Shown: piece by piece, positions 1-13,000 of the stretch
How the letters are laid out: every line of letters starts with the position of its first letter
Position numbering within the stretch: the stretch's first letter is position 1
NCBI RefSeq assembly: GCF_000002995.4
Contig: NW_025062477.1
Coordinates: forward strand, 3,878,649-3,942,648
Direction of reading: 5' to 3'
Source: Brugia malayi
Taxonomy: Eukaryota; Nematoda; Chromadorea; Rhabditida; Onchocercidae
DNA length: 64,000 nt
Made by a program: the position numbers and the translations under genes
Notes under the pieces: model-generated
Databases searched by the model: none
What the model saw: the letters and a program-made list of their open reading frames with translations, nothing else
Told to the model about the DNA's origin: nothing

Positions 1-635
1 TCAAACTTATTTTTCAGTAGTGCAAAGCAGGACAAAAGAAATAATATCATTCAATGAAAAAAGTACAAAGATAAAATTCCAAAATAAGACAGTTCATTTC
101 ACTTCTTATCAGAACGAAATAGAAGCTTATCATCTTTTAGCCAATCTTATCCTCTCATTTTTTATGAGTGTATGAACTAATAAAATTATAAGTAATGAAA
201 AGAAATATACGATATGTGACCAATAAAGTTTTTAGCACTAACAACGTTCATTTCTTGCGACCAAATGAACTAAAAGCCGGGACTAACTTCAAACTTTTAA
301 GGCGTAATAGCAGACATTAATGCTCTTACCACATTAAAAAGTATTTTCCTAAACTGAGAAAAGTGGTATTCATAAAACAGAGTTTTAACAAAAGTACAAA
401 AATGCCTTATTTTCACATTTTTTCTCCAATTTCTAAATAAATCATTTTTTCCTTCAATTTCTAAAATTTTCAATCTCCCAATTTCTTTCTACTTATTAGT
501 GAGAAAATCATTTCCCATATTTGTGAACTTCGTCTAAAACTCTGAAATCAGCACAAACACGGAAACTATCATCACCACTAACTCCACACACCTTTCATTA
601 TAATATATATATACTAAAGACCAATTTAAGCATAC
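1..635 (-). other. Intron of the ARID1 gene reaching the window edge
   Basis: After the donor at 635-634 (CCTG|GTATG on the minus strand) I see no convincing next exon that continues in phase 1. The stretch is AT-rich with no recognisable element. Confidence 0.5.
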
Positions 636-3600
636 CAGGCCCTGGATATTGCTGCGCATTATGGTCCTTGTTGTCTTTTCGACGTTTTTTCAGCCGTTCT
701 GCAAATGCAACTACCTCACTAGCATTCTTGCCCGTTTCCAAACATTCCAATCCTAGCAAATATTTTTGGTAATGCCGCCTCAACTGGTAGCCAGCTGCAG
801 ACGACTCGGACATCTCCGAATTTGCTTCTGTACAAACCTGTTTCCATGTCTTATCACGTGTTACCTATAATAATAACCAAAATTCAACTTGAATGCAGAA
901 AATCCAGCAAGACTTTTCAGAATGTTAAGAAAGTTACTAGTAAGTCATATAGAACCATTAAGCCAAGAATTTACAAATGACATATTCAAAGATGACACAT
1001 AGTCAGTACCTGTTCAAAACCACCACGTTTCATTACAGCTAAATAAAGACGATGCAAATCAACCGTTTGTTTTGAAACCTGTGGAACCTGCGTGATTGGT
1101 TCGCCCTGAACATAGAAAAAATTAACGGGTAATAATTTCCCGAAAACAGTGAAAGAGAAATAATTTAGCACAGTGTTTACGGTTAAATAACGCTCTGTGA
1201 GATTAGACTGAATAACGACAGTCTTCTGTTGCAATTTTCTTATCAAGCAGATAAATTTGTACTTGTTGTTCACAGAATTGGACTAATTTCTCGAAGAAAG
1301 CTCTCCTTTCAGGCATTATATGTTGCGGGTTCATTGCAGTTACAGGCCCCACCTAAAATATTAAGATATTCTCAGAAAATAAAAAGAAAATTATGTCTTC
1401 AAAATTCTGAAGTAGTTTTTCAACATTCCATTCTGTAGATTGATTTTTCGACCTCGTACAGTATTAAGTTCTAGTAATCCAAATTTTGAGAGTAAAAATC
1501 ATTTTTTACACTCAATATCCAAGAAAACAAACTTACTAATCTATCAATAATCGACGTTGAATCTTGCCGCTTATTCACTGTGGGTGTATTTGGTCGGTTT
1601 GCAGGCACCGGGGTTCTCTGCAACGAAAAAGTGTAGTCTTTCAGCAAAGCTTGTTCAAGTTAAATCTTTCAAGATCCCAAAACAAACGCTTACATGTCCT
1701 TGGCTCATCTGTGACGGTGTATGAGGCCATGGATTCGGCGAAGCACCAGGTAAAGATTTAGAATCCTCTAAAGATTCATCCGCGGCTGAAGACGCGCCAC
1801 CTGGACTAGGTGCTGGCATTCCAGAAGACGGGGTCAATGCCTGCTGTCCAGAAACAGTCTGCTGTACTGCTTCCTATAATGCAAAAAATACAGAATAATC
1901 CATATTTAATGGTCCAGTTTTGTATTATCTATTATGTAATAATTGAAGGGTTTACTATAATCTTAAGTTATCACAGACAGACAGTTTCTGGAATGAAAAA
2001 GATTGCAATTATCACGGCATGAGACCTTGATTTTGTACTGGATATGAATAAACATAGCAAATCCAATGACATTTCTGTTATGATGAGCAAACTTTCGTTA
2101 ACCATTTACCGGAAGAGATTTTGAAATATTCATTCTGGACTGCCAATCAGATGGTACCGGCCCATTTGGCATGCGTGGAATTTCCATTTGTGATGACTGC
2201 TGCATTTTAGCTGAATTTGCTGGTATCATTTGACGTGCTCCCTGTGGCATGCCATATCCAGTAAAGGCTGGAAAATATTTTGCAACATAACTTGTAATAT
2301 TTCAATCATTAATTGCTAAAGGCAAGAGATATCACATAGAACTACGAACCTAAATTACCTGATGGTGGCATGGGACCTTGATTTTGTACTGGATAATAAT
2401 GGCCTGGATGAACATTTCCTGGTTGCATGTAGCGCATTTGCTGTGGCGGCCAATAAGATGGGTACACAGCAGGCGAATATGCTGTAAGAAGAGCAAAGTT
2501 TTAATTTTCTTATATCTTGAATTTAGAAAAAATGAAGTGTTATACATATATAACTTCTTTTAAAAAAATTTAAAATAAAAGAACTAACCGGAAGGTGGCA
2601 CCTGACCCATACTCTGTTGATTAGGCACCTGTTGCTGCATTTGTTGAGGCCCTGAGACAAAAAGTTTGTATATAAATATCATAGAAAGCAAGGTTTCTGC
2701 TTACAAATGGCAAGAGTAGCGAATAGTTTTTCTGGCTTATCAATGTTTGATTCGTTTGATTTCAAATGATCAAACATTTTCTACAGAGGTCGCCTAATCC
2801 CATTATATGTTCATTAACTTGCTTTGAAAATTTTCATTAATTTGCTTCAAAAAACTGTCCACTAAAATTAATGAAGTAAAGATAGCTTAAGCAAAATCAA
2901 GCAGCTACCCAGTGTTGAACTAGATGATGGTACTTCCATTCGGATAGAGCCGGGTAATGCAGTACCAACTGGCGAATTCTGCATATGCAGTGGTATTTGT
3001 GGTGGTGGTCCGCTTTGACCAGCAGCCGGTGAAAACACAACATCACGCGAATCCGGTCTTCCGGTCTTCCCCTTCACATTTCCCTTTTGAAGAGCGACCG
3101 AACCTGGACTACTATAGCTACCGTTCGCAAGTGATGACGGTTGCTGAAAAAAACTTTGGAATTGTTTCTTCACTTCTTCAGTTGTCCGAAACAGGCCTAA
3201 CCCAAACACAAAAAATGAATTTTATACGAGATCTTTGATTATGACTGCATAATCGTATTCAAATAAATAAGACAAAGATGGACTAAGCAATGTTCCAAAG
3301 TGGTCCTCTCTAACTTGTCGGTTACGTTTTTTAAATCATTGCAATTCACTGAGGACATTAATGGGGAGTCGATTTCTAATAAGATAAAAAAAAAAATAAG
3401 ATAAAAAAAGCAAAAGTTAAAACAAAGGGGAAAACTTTAACTCAAATTCAGAAATAGACCTCAAATCCACTCCGTAATTATGCAAGTCTTCTGGCTCACC
3501 AATAATAAATTCGTAAGCAGGAAAAAGTATAAATCTATAATCAGTATAAAAAAGAGAAAAAAAAGAAGAGGAAAAAAAACAAACACATCCTCCACTCTGC

Positions 3601-6600
3601 CCATCTCTTCAATAACTGTTCTTTATTGAAATGAATGTTTGATAGCGACGTCACTAGGTTTTGCATTTCGGCAATACCTAAGCCACTAGTCTTACGGGTG
3701 TGCAATTATTTATGAACATATACTTTCTTCGCACCCCTTCCTTATGGCTTCTTATCCATCTTCCCCACCCTGCAACCATTTGATGATCGTCATATCATAC
3801 ATACAAATTATTCCCATCTCCCTAAGAACATCAACGACCCAAAACCATCCCCTATCCCCACACCGCATCATATACACTTTATATGACCACGTGTTTCCGA
3901 CTTCAAACCTTCTCTCTTTTTTTTTTTTTTTTTTCTTAAACAACTAAACAAAAGTGCATGGGGAATTCCCCAACAAGCAATAAATTCCTCGTTTTCAAAA
4001 TGAAGCCGCAGCTAGAAAACTATTCTACATCATGCTATTTCATTTCGTGTACACAACTTTACAATGTTCCATAGCTTACATCTACTACTACTTCTACTTC
4101 CTTTGATATTTTCAATGCATTGGTTACGGCCTATTTCGAATTTCTTTAGAAGGAATATGTATGCAACAAGAGGAATCAAGGCATGTTGAAATAAAAATTC
4201 AAAGTAGTATCAAACACTACCGTTTTTTTCTCCACTTCACCGCATTCTATTAACAAAAATCATTCATTTCATCACGACATTCAAAATGTAATCTTTTCAA
4301 ATGTAACTCTATGCTTGACCTTCACTATATATTGACTGCATTTTTTTGATTACACAATAAAAATTGCCATTATTCCAATTATTCATGTTCATCACGAAAA
4401 TGTAAGTAGAGAGCTATCTAATTCTATTAACTCTTACATAATGCAAAACATACTAAACATCAACATCAAGAGAGGTATTTATTTGAATAATAATGAAATA
4501 TCGAGGGATTTTTTTGAAATTATTAGAAAGGAGAAGCTGAAACTCACGAGCTCTAACTCCATGATTTTGTCGATTCAATTAATATATGAATATAGTATTC
4601 ATATATTAGCGATAATGTTCATATTATGTTCGTAACAAATAGATATTATTCAAACCTTGAATTTTACTAATAACTGTCCCGTTTTCTCTTTTAAGGCAAA
4701 GACAACAAAATAACACTTTAAAGATCATTAATAATAATAATAATAAATGAAATTGATAAGCTATCACTACTGCTATTAGTCCTTTACAGTTACCCTCTCT
4801 CTCCCTCTCCTAACACGCCCCCATGAAGCACACGACATTACGATAAATTCCTCACTAAATCTCAATGCTTTACCATGTGTACTTGTCATTAAATGGTATC
4901 ATTTTCACAACTTCAAAAAAGATTCTGTTTGTTTGAGGAAGACTGTATGACACACAATCCTAAAACAACAACTGAAAGAAGAATCGTAACTAATAGTATC
5001 CCCTTTGTATAGTTTACTTTGTTTATTGTCATCTTTAGAATTGTTGTCCAGTCAGTCATGTTTCATATATTCTGATAAGTTTATAACCGGTACTATGAGA
5101 AATGTTGGTAAGTGAATGCACATTTGCGCTTCCTTTGGCGCTTGTGTATATTATAACGTCTTGGTCATTACTCGATAAATGATCAGTGTGTGTATGTAAG
5201 TATGGATTTTATATCAGTATTATCATTTATCTGTACTGTTGTGGATGTATATTTTTAATGATTTTAAGATAGCATTTTATTGGAAGGGACAGTAAAGAAA
5301 AGCAGCATAACACTGTCGTGATGTCCCAATAAAGAGCCAAGTGTGCTACACTGCTGTCAGTGGCGTGCGGTTCATTTCAATGACAGACCAACCTCACGCA
5401 GAATTTATTCGACTCGGTCCCCTCCATATCGCGTCCCTCGCTCATTTCATGTATGTCTCGGTGGAATGGTGTGAGTAGTGTGGTATGTCGATACTGGATG
5501 TGTATATATGTGTGTGTGTGTGTGTGTTGCAGAAAGGCATGTACACAACGACGACGACCAACGATGAGGAGGAGATGGTGGTGGTTGGATGGAGCAGCGA
5601 TAGAAGGGCCATATTCACGATGGATGGCCCCCCAAGGGATGGGTGCCTGCGGAACTAGTGGATTGCTGTTGCTGTTGCTGTTACTGCTGCTGCTACTGCT
5701 GTTGCTACTACTACTACTAGTGCTGCTGTTGGTTGACTACAGAACGATAATCGGGGAATCGAAGGGAATGTACCGAGGAGCCATTTATCTCGCAAAAAGA
5801 AGTTGACTATGAACGAAATTCTCTCTGCACTGCTGCTCCTGCACCGCACAGAACGACTCGCTGAAATGCCACCGAACTAACGAATATATACACACTCACC
5901 CAGCAGTATCATGAGATACACCACAGAGGGAAGGGAAGGGAAGGGAGCACGCAGATATAACATATCGTCGTCCTTTCAGAAATAACGAGTTTGAAGTGAA
6001 GTGAAACAGAGAAATGGCAATGGCCTGGCCTCGATCACTTCTCCTCTCATTGAATGACAATGGTGACGGTATCCTGAACTTCATCCCTTCTTTCCCTCTC
6101 TTCCCCTCTCCCTTCATCTTCACACAGCTATCTATCTATGCACAGCCACAGTAGTATTGTTCGAATCTTTTCTCTAAATAAGAAATTTAACATTAAACTT
6201 CCCCCTCTCCCCAAGCTACACATCAACAATGTATGTATGAGTGACAGAAAAACGAAAGCAGTTCTTAGTAAAAAAAGTTGCCGCTGGGAAAATGAAAAAT
6301 TCGAAAGGCTATACAGCTAACAAAGGAAAAGATGTACTTTTACTTATAAACAAGTGAAGAGAATGAGGAGAAAATATGATTTTGGGAGGACGAAAATCAG
6401 GCTTGTCTTCCTCTGCTAAGAGATTGAAATGCTTAGGACTGAGCTGCTTCTCCCTCTTCCTCACTTCCCTACTACCGTAATCCGTCAATTTCAGAAAATT
6501 CAGTTCCCAGCTGCGACTGACGTATGAAACATCAATCAAGAATAGAAGAAAGGAGGAAAGCAATTAAGGCTAATTTTTGTCCTTTACAAGAGAAACTTTT

Positions 6601-9600
6601 GGTTAGTGATCAAGAAGGCAAAGCAGTGAACCATCATCATATCCGTTGAAAATCCCTGTTCCTCTTCCTATTATTTTCTTCGATTTTACAAAAATTCAAA
6701 TTCGTAACACCACTACTTCTCCTTCTCCTGTTAATTTTCTTTGATCTGCTTAGCAATTTATAGCGCACATAATTAGAATACTCAGCATCTAATATACGTT
6801 TTACTCTTTATATCTCACAAAAACACTTGCACCATGTCAAATCTAGTGTGTTTATCGGACAAGTCCGCCCAGTTCCACTACTCCATTGCGAGTACAAAAT
6901 TACGCACAATTCACTTACGCATACCTTAGTGACATATTACTGCTAATTCTATTAAATGCCTAAAAATACATAAATGCCTTAGTGATGATATAAAATGGAA
7001 CAATTTCAAAGTGAAATATTTCAACAGTTTTGAATTCAGTAACAACAAAGTATCTACTACACTTAATCTAACAATACAACAATAATTTAATCCTCCTCCT
7101 ATTTTGCCTTTACTATTTTATCAGCTGTTATTCTGTTGTCTTTCTATTAGAAATCATTGTAGGCAATATTTCTTTTCCTACTACAGAATATTTGCAGCTC
7201 AAATATCATGAATACTCTACCACAAAAAAGCGAAGCGCATAAATGCTAAACCACTTAGACTATGCACGAGTGCACAAGAACATATTAGAAAAGAGCAATA
7301 AAAAGGAATTACAGGAGGATTCGAGATATAATGAAGAGCACTGCATATGATGTAATCGAACTCGTCTCCGCATATATCGGACAGAGCGGAAACGACCGAT
7401 GTGTATTGCAATTTGTTTTCAAGGTGATATCTCTTTTATTTTCACACGGCTACCGAAATTCCCACCACTCTCAGTACACATGTGAACTGCACAGCAATCT
7501 CCATCCATTTTGTGATACTAACATAAATCAAAACAAAATTTTGCTTAATATGCACAGTCAAAGAAACAGGGAAGATAATTTGCTACCAACTTACTGTTAA
7601 TACACATATTTCATTACACACTAAAAATCGGTACATAATGAATGGGGAAAATAGAGAAAACTAATCATAAGAAAGCTCTCTAGAAGCAAAAAAGGAATCA
7701 CGAAAGAAAACTTCAAAGAATAAAGACTCATGAAACACAAACTCAGTTACTGCTATATTTCCAATAAGTACTCAAGATTTAAGCAAGAAAACTATTAGTG
7801 ATGAAAAAGCATCAGACATCAACGATGATGATGGCAGTGCACAAAAAGTAACTCATATACTGGCCCTAATAATAGCAATATAATGCGAGTTCATTCTTTT
7901 AATTCAATCAAATCCATTAACCATGAATGAACTAATCATAATGTTAATATGCGTGTGTGTGTGTGTATATATATGTAGATGAATATAAAGGATAATTGAA
8001 GTTATAACATATGATATCGAGTATCTCCATTAATCATTTCATTCATCCAAAAGATATGAGTTCTTCCCATTTTAACAAGCAAATTAGAAAAACAATTGCA
8101 CGTCATCAGGCAATCAACCCACAGGCTTACAATGCAAAAAAGATCAAAAGTCATCCGCAAAATCAAATTACAGGAAGTTTAACATTTCCTATCATAAAAT
8201 ATTCAAAATTTTTACTTAAAAAAATCTACTGGAATTTTCCAATTACTTCATTCTGCTCGATGTTAAACTGAAAAGGATTGTTAAAAACGTTACTAAAGCT
8301 CGTCAGATGTTATTACATACGCGTGCTCGCCGCGTTAAGCACTTCCTACAAGTACTTTTACTATTGCACATGCACGAAGTAGATCGGCATTTTCTTCAGT
8401 AAAACAATTTTTGCCAAGATTACCCGTAGTCACTAATATTTGGATAAAATGTTTCTAACACTTAGAAATATTTTGTAATGAGAAATTAGAAATATTTTGT
8501 AATTACGTTAGGTGTCCATTCTAAATAATAAACTATCACAATACTAAACTCTTTTTTTGTTAATATAGATGAATCTATTTTTAACGCAGTAGCATATCCA
8601 TTCATTCTTTCATTCCCAAATTGCATTAAGTATGACGAGTATGAAGGAAAATGGCGATAAATTAAAAAGTTGTAGATATTACTTGCAACAACTATAAAAT
8701 TTTTTTTTTTTTTTTAACTGACATCAAAGCAAAAACTCATCTCTCCTTCGACCATCTATATAAGTATATCAGGATTAGTTAAACAGTCCAGTACAAGTTT
8801 TTTCTAACAGGTTAAAATACACAGAAACGAATAAATCGAGAATCAGCTCTCCGAACCACTACTTTTTCGCCATATGAATTCCAAAAATATTGTTTTAATA
8901 GTACAAGTCCGAAATAGAATTTCGATCTACCTCTCACATCGTGTAAATAAACATATAAATAAATGAAATGGATAAAAAATACATGTAAACAAACGAATAA
9001 ATAAATAAAAAGAAAACATATATGCACGCATGTTATGCAAACTCATTGTTTATAAGCTGTAAAAACTATTCTTCACAGTATTGAAAATTTCAGACTTTTT
9101 ACGCTTTCCATAAAGTGAAGCATAAACATTGAAGAAATAGTTTAAAACTATTAAAAACAAACCGAAGATGAAAAGTTAGGTTGCGGTGGAACCAGCATAT
9201 GTTGAATATGTGGTGGTATTTGCATTTGCTGCTGCACATTCTGAGGCTGTGGGCCTTGCGGTATCATATTGTACACGGGTGTCCCAGGCGTAACAGCACC
9301 TTCTGTTCCTGAAGCTGTACAAATATTTAAAGTAGCTTTTATCGTGGTTTATGAAGATTTTAATCCATAATTTGCTAACATAAATGAATAAATTTCCAAA
9401 CTTCATCTCTTTCAATTTCTAAATTGAGATCAATCTATCACCCTTAAACCTTACGGAGTAAATTGTTCAGTGTTGGTGTGGCCGTTTGATGTTGTTGTTG
9501 TTGCTGCTGAAAAGCAATTCAGAATAATTCCAGCAAGAAATCAACAATTAGGAAATATCTGAAGCCGAATTTCAAAGTGAAAGTAGTCAAGCATACTCCA

Positions 9601-10017
9601 GATTCTTATTCTTTCCTTGTTACCAGTATCAATCTCAAAATGCGAAAACTCCAAAAAATTTTTTAGGGGCAAATAGCCAATACTATCATTTAAGCTGTTT
9701 TTCCATTTCTTAGACTTTTCACTTCCAACATTTCACCTAATACCAAATTCCGATATTAAACCTGCACAAGCGCTTTGTATTTCTCTTCAAAAATACTCTT
9801 TCATTTTTCAAACAAAATTTCTTCTTTCTTATACTCTATGTTCAAAGCTCACTACCATTAATGCAAAAACTCTTTTCGTTCACATAACACTCGACTGAAA
9901 TTTAAATTCCATCCATTCAAGAACTGATCGAGAACACTTTACCTGAGGTGACATTTCACTGCTTGATTTGGGTGTTTCAGCAGCACAAGGACCTTGAGAT
10001 GTCGCATTTGTAGCCAT
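636..10017 (-). CDS. let-526: ARID1/BAF250-type SWI/SNF subunit, N-terminal part (partial at left edge)
   Basis: DNA-binding subunit of a BAF-type SWI/SNF chromatin-remodelling complex in the nucleus. Twelve exons join in phase: 10017-9943, 9506-9455, 9314-9163, 3143-2909, 2651-2589, 2481-2359, 2267-2110, 1873-1694, 1617-1537, 1352-1263, 1105-1010, 864-636. They give about 511 residues; the last exon ends in phase 1 and continues off the window. The first 370 residues are low-complexity Q/P/M/S-rich, as is usual for ARID1 N-termini, with a polyQ run (residues 26-30) and an LxxLL motif (LNNLL). The ARID domain spans about residues 386-495; landmarks are MPERRAFFEKLVQFCEQQ, LYLAVMKRGGFEQV, TWKQVC and LRRHYQKYLLGLE. 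The start has an acceptor-like TTACAG two bases upstream, suggesting trans-splicing. Intron 3 is about 6 kb, far longer than the others. ARID1 rather than ARID2 or ARID3 is inferred from the Q/P-rich N-terminus and the PWPHTPSQMSQGH stretch. Confidence 0.9.
3144..9162 (-). other. Very long intron 3 of the ARID1 gene, with a GC-richer centre
   Basis: Both flanking exons are in frame with the ARID1 protein, so the 6,019 bases between them are intronic in the long transcript. No long coding exon is visible. The centre (about 5340-6130) is less AT-rich. It holds a (TG)n run near 5509-5527, a CTG/CTA/TTG triplet tract at 5664-5735 and purine- and CT-rich runs, and could be an internal promoter or enhancer. 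A (GT)n/(AT)n run lies at 7949-7975, and a copied block TTAGAAATATTTTGTAAT occurs twice within 8460-8505. Homopolymer T or A runs are frequent. Confidence 0.6.
5664..5735. repeat. Imperfect CTG/CTA/TTG triplet tract
   Basis: Continuous triplets of CTG, TTG, CTA and CTT type inside the long ARID1 intron. The minus-strand reading is CAG/CAA/TAG-like and is broken by stops, so it is not a polyQ exon. Confidence 0.8.
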
Positions 10018-10019
10018 TT

Positions 10020-10026
10020 CTGTAAC
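10020..10026 (-). promoter_or_regulatory. Probable trans-splice acceptor of the ARID1 gene
   Basis: On the minus strand GTTACAG ends two bases before the ATG at 10017. A two-base leader after a 3' splice site is typical for nematode messages that receive a spliced leader. An upstream cis-spliced non-coding exon is the alternative. Confidence 0.55.
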
Positions 10027-13000
10027 AGTGGAGATTTTGATTTATGTTCTCAATATAGAAGTTGCAAAAGTTAAGTATACAGAGAAACCTAAATCCTTCA
10101 ACATAAAAGCGAAATTTTAAGCTACGCAGTCCAAATCAACAACCTAATACGGAGGTGCACTAAAACAGTCTACTGATAGACAGTTAATCTATTTTAATAG
10201 AATGCTAAATGCTATAACACATTACAGCATAAACGTCGATTTTAAATTACTACAGAGGCTCAGGATTATATAAATAATTCAAAAAATGAATAAAATTTTA
10301 CCCTTTAGTTAGAAAAATTGTAACATTCGTCGGACAGTTTCATCCACTTGTATAGTTGAACCCGGTTTACAACGAATAACCGTTTTGAATACCAGTGTTG
10401 TTACGTTTAAGAAATCAACCAGTTGTAATGAAATGATGGTGATAGAGTAATAGTTGTATCATATTAGTAATGAAACAGTATTAATAATGTCGATGCTGCG
10501 TAACCTTTTTTGCAAGTCTAATTCGCAGCGCCTAAAATCTGATGAGTTGTGAATCTTTAGTATTAATACATACTGTATATGTACATTTACGGAAATTATA
10601 TCGATGGAGTGGACAAAAAAACTGAAAGAAGGGCAGATACCTGGCTTAGAAGAAACCAACCTCAACCAAAACAATTGCACAATTTTAAGGATTTCCTCTC
10701 TGTATAGCCTAAATGTTATCAAAAATCATCAGAACAACATCACTAATTCTCCTCTTCAATATCTTCTGCCTTTTCCATTTCTCTCTGAAAAGTCTGCCAG
10801 TTTCTGAGTTAACCAACTGGATAAGATACCACTTATTTTCAATTGGGCGGCAAGAAAAAAGCAACAACATATCACAGGAGTAAATAATTCCATTCAATTG
10901 CAATTCTTCACAGAATCTCAAAAATAAAAAAAAAAAATCTGTAATTTCTTTTGCAGCTAGGACTGACACTGACTTGTAGCAATTAGTCATTCCCGGGTTG
11001 ATATTCAAACAAGAAAAATACACATTCCCACCCTTCCACATGACGTCAAATCATGATGCTGCATGCTTGTTTTTTCTATCCATAATTTCGCATTAGTTTT
11101 TTTAGCTTCCACAGAAAAAGTAGTATTGGTGAAAGAACAATCGAAGTGCTAACACACATGTATGTATATATACCACATATAAAACGTGTATAAATTTCAT
11201 TTTTTTAACTCACAATTCTCGATGTGAGTAATATCAAAAAGGAAGAATGCCAATGCTAGTGAGAACTTGTAATTTATAAGAATTTGTTTAATGTCCTGAA
11301 AATGTGCCAACAGAATTACGTAAAACGAAAGAAATACTAATTGAAATTGAAAGAGTATAACAAGCATTAAATAAATGACAGAAACATCTCGCCACGGATA
11401 TAAATATAATATAATTGGAGATATCCAAGCATAAAATTATTGAATTATCTTTCCTACCAAATAACACATTTATTCAGAAATCAATGTTACCATCTAGGTT
11501 TAATCTATTAGAATGAAGAGAAATTCTAACAATTACAGATAAAACAAAGAAACATACAGGGAATGGAGATATGTTAAAAAGACTTATATATTCGAAGCAT
11601 TACTTATACATCATTACAAATTCCCCCCATTCGCAATACGAATTAATGTGGTCATTTTTCAACTGAAATGTTTCTATTAACACATCGATTGGTGAGCCTA
11701 AGTTTGAGCAGACTATGAAAGCACATACTCAAATAACCATAGACTATTAAACCCTACCTGTCTCGAAGTTCATTAATTACGATTTCCTACCTTTTGCAAA
11801 GGTAGGTGCTGAAAGAATCTTACACCTTTCCTTTTTAACAAGATATATGAATTTATATATACTATTTTCAGTGATCTTCTCCAAGGAATTTTCTTTCCTA
11901 ATAAAATAAGCACTCTAAAAAGTATGCAAAATCTAGTTCGAATGCCCAGATCATTTAATAACCATACCATATATCGAAAATCAGCCATGTATATATATAT
12001 ATATATATATATATCGTCAACACATATTTCTATCGCGCAAAAAGAAATTAACCTCATCAATTATCGCTTTCTACCTAATTATAACAAATATGCTTTCTAA
12101 TTTAGAACACTCTCAAATGTTTAACGTTCCCAAACGATGCTTTCATCTCTGATCCCTATCAGTTAATCATCATTCACTTATAATGCTTGCAAAATTAACT
12201 TAAGTTTCACACACACACATACACAAAAAAAAAAGAAAAATTAATTAAAATACCTGCTAGAGCATGGATGCACTTAAATACAACATGCAAATGAAAAACT
12301 AACTCCAAAAGCACTGCCAAGAGTACATAATGACATGAAAATCCGTTCATCATTTAATCACACTACCAACCACTGCCACATTATGACACATTATATCTAA
12401 CCCACTTTCACTGTACCACAGCGATCATCAAAACAATTGCTTTTACACTTCATACAAAAGGTGATGAATTGGTCAGCAAAGTTCACTCATTTCACTGTCC
12501 ACATTATATGATATGTAAGATATGGAAAAGATTTACGTTTATTTTCGTCTCTTCTTGGAATAGGCTAATACTGAATGAACAAATAGTTGAATTATTTTTG
12601 ATTTTCTTATTCTTAGCTTTTCTTGAAACAAAGGAGCATATTAACCAAATAGGTTAATGTCACTGATTGGAATTCATAAATAAACATAAGGAAAGAAAAA
12701 AAAAATACATCACAAAATTTAATCATCCTGTGATGTAACCATGAAGTCATAAACGCCAGATGTTTTATCATCTTTTCGCTTCGCAAATTTTGTTAAGTTT
12801 TAATATAAGATAATGGTTTCACACAGGGGGACTCATATTTCGCTATCATCAAACGATATCAGTGGGAAAAAGAAAGCTGCATGCCATATGAAATGAATAA
12901 CTCTAATTAACTATATGAAATGAACAATCGTCACTTACACTTTGCCTATTATATATAGAAATAGTTCAGGTGACATTTGTGACGTCTAAAGAATAGAATA

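Noticed and set aside
5453..5806. 117-aa frame with a poly-Leu stretch
   Set aside because: Poly-Leu is the CTG/TTG/CTA triplet tract; no start or splice context, and it is inside an intron of the opposite strand.
10709..11041. 110-aa minus-strand open frame upstream of the ARID1 gene
   Set aside because: No recognisable domain, no consistent splice or start context, and AT-biased codons; likely chance.
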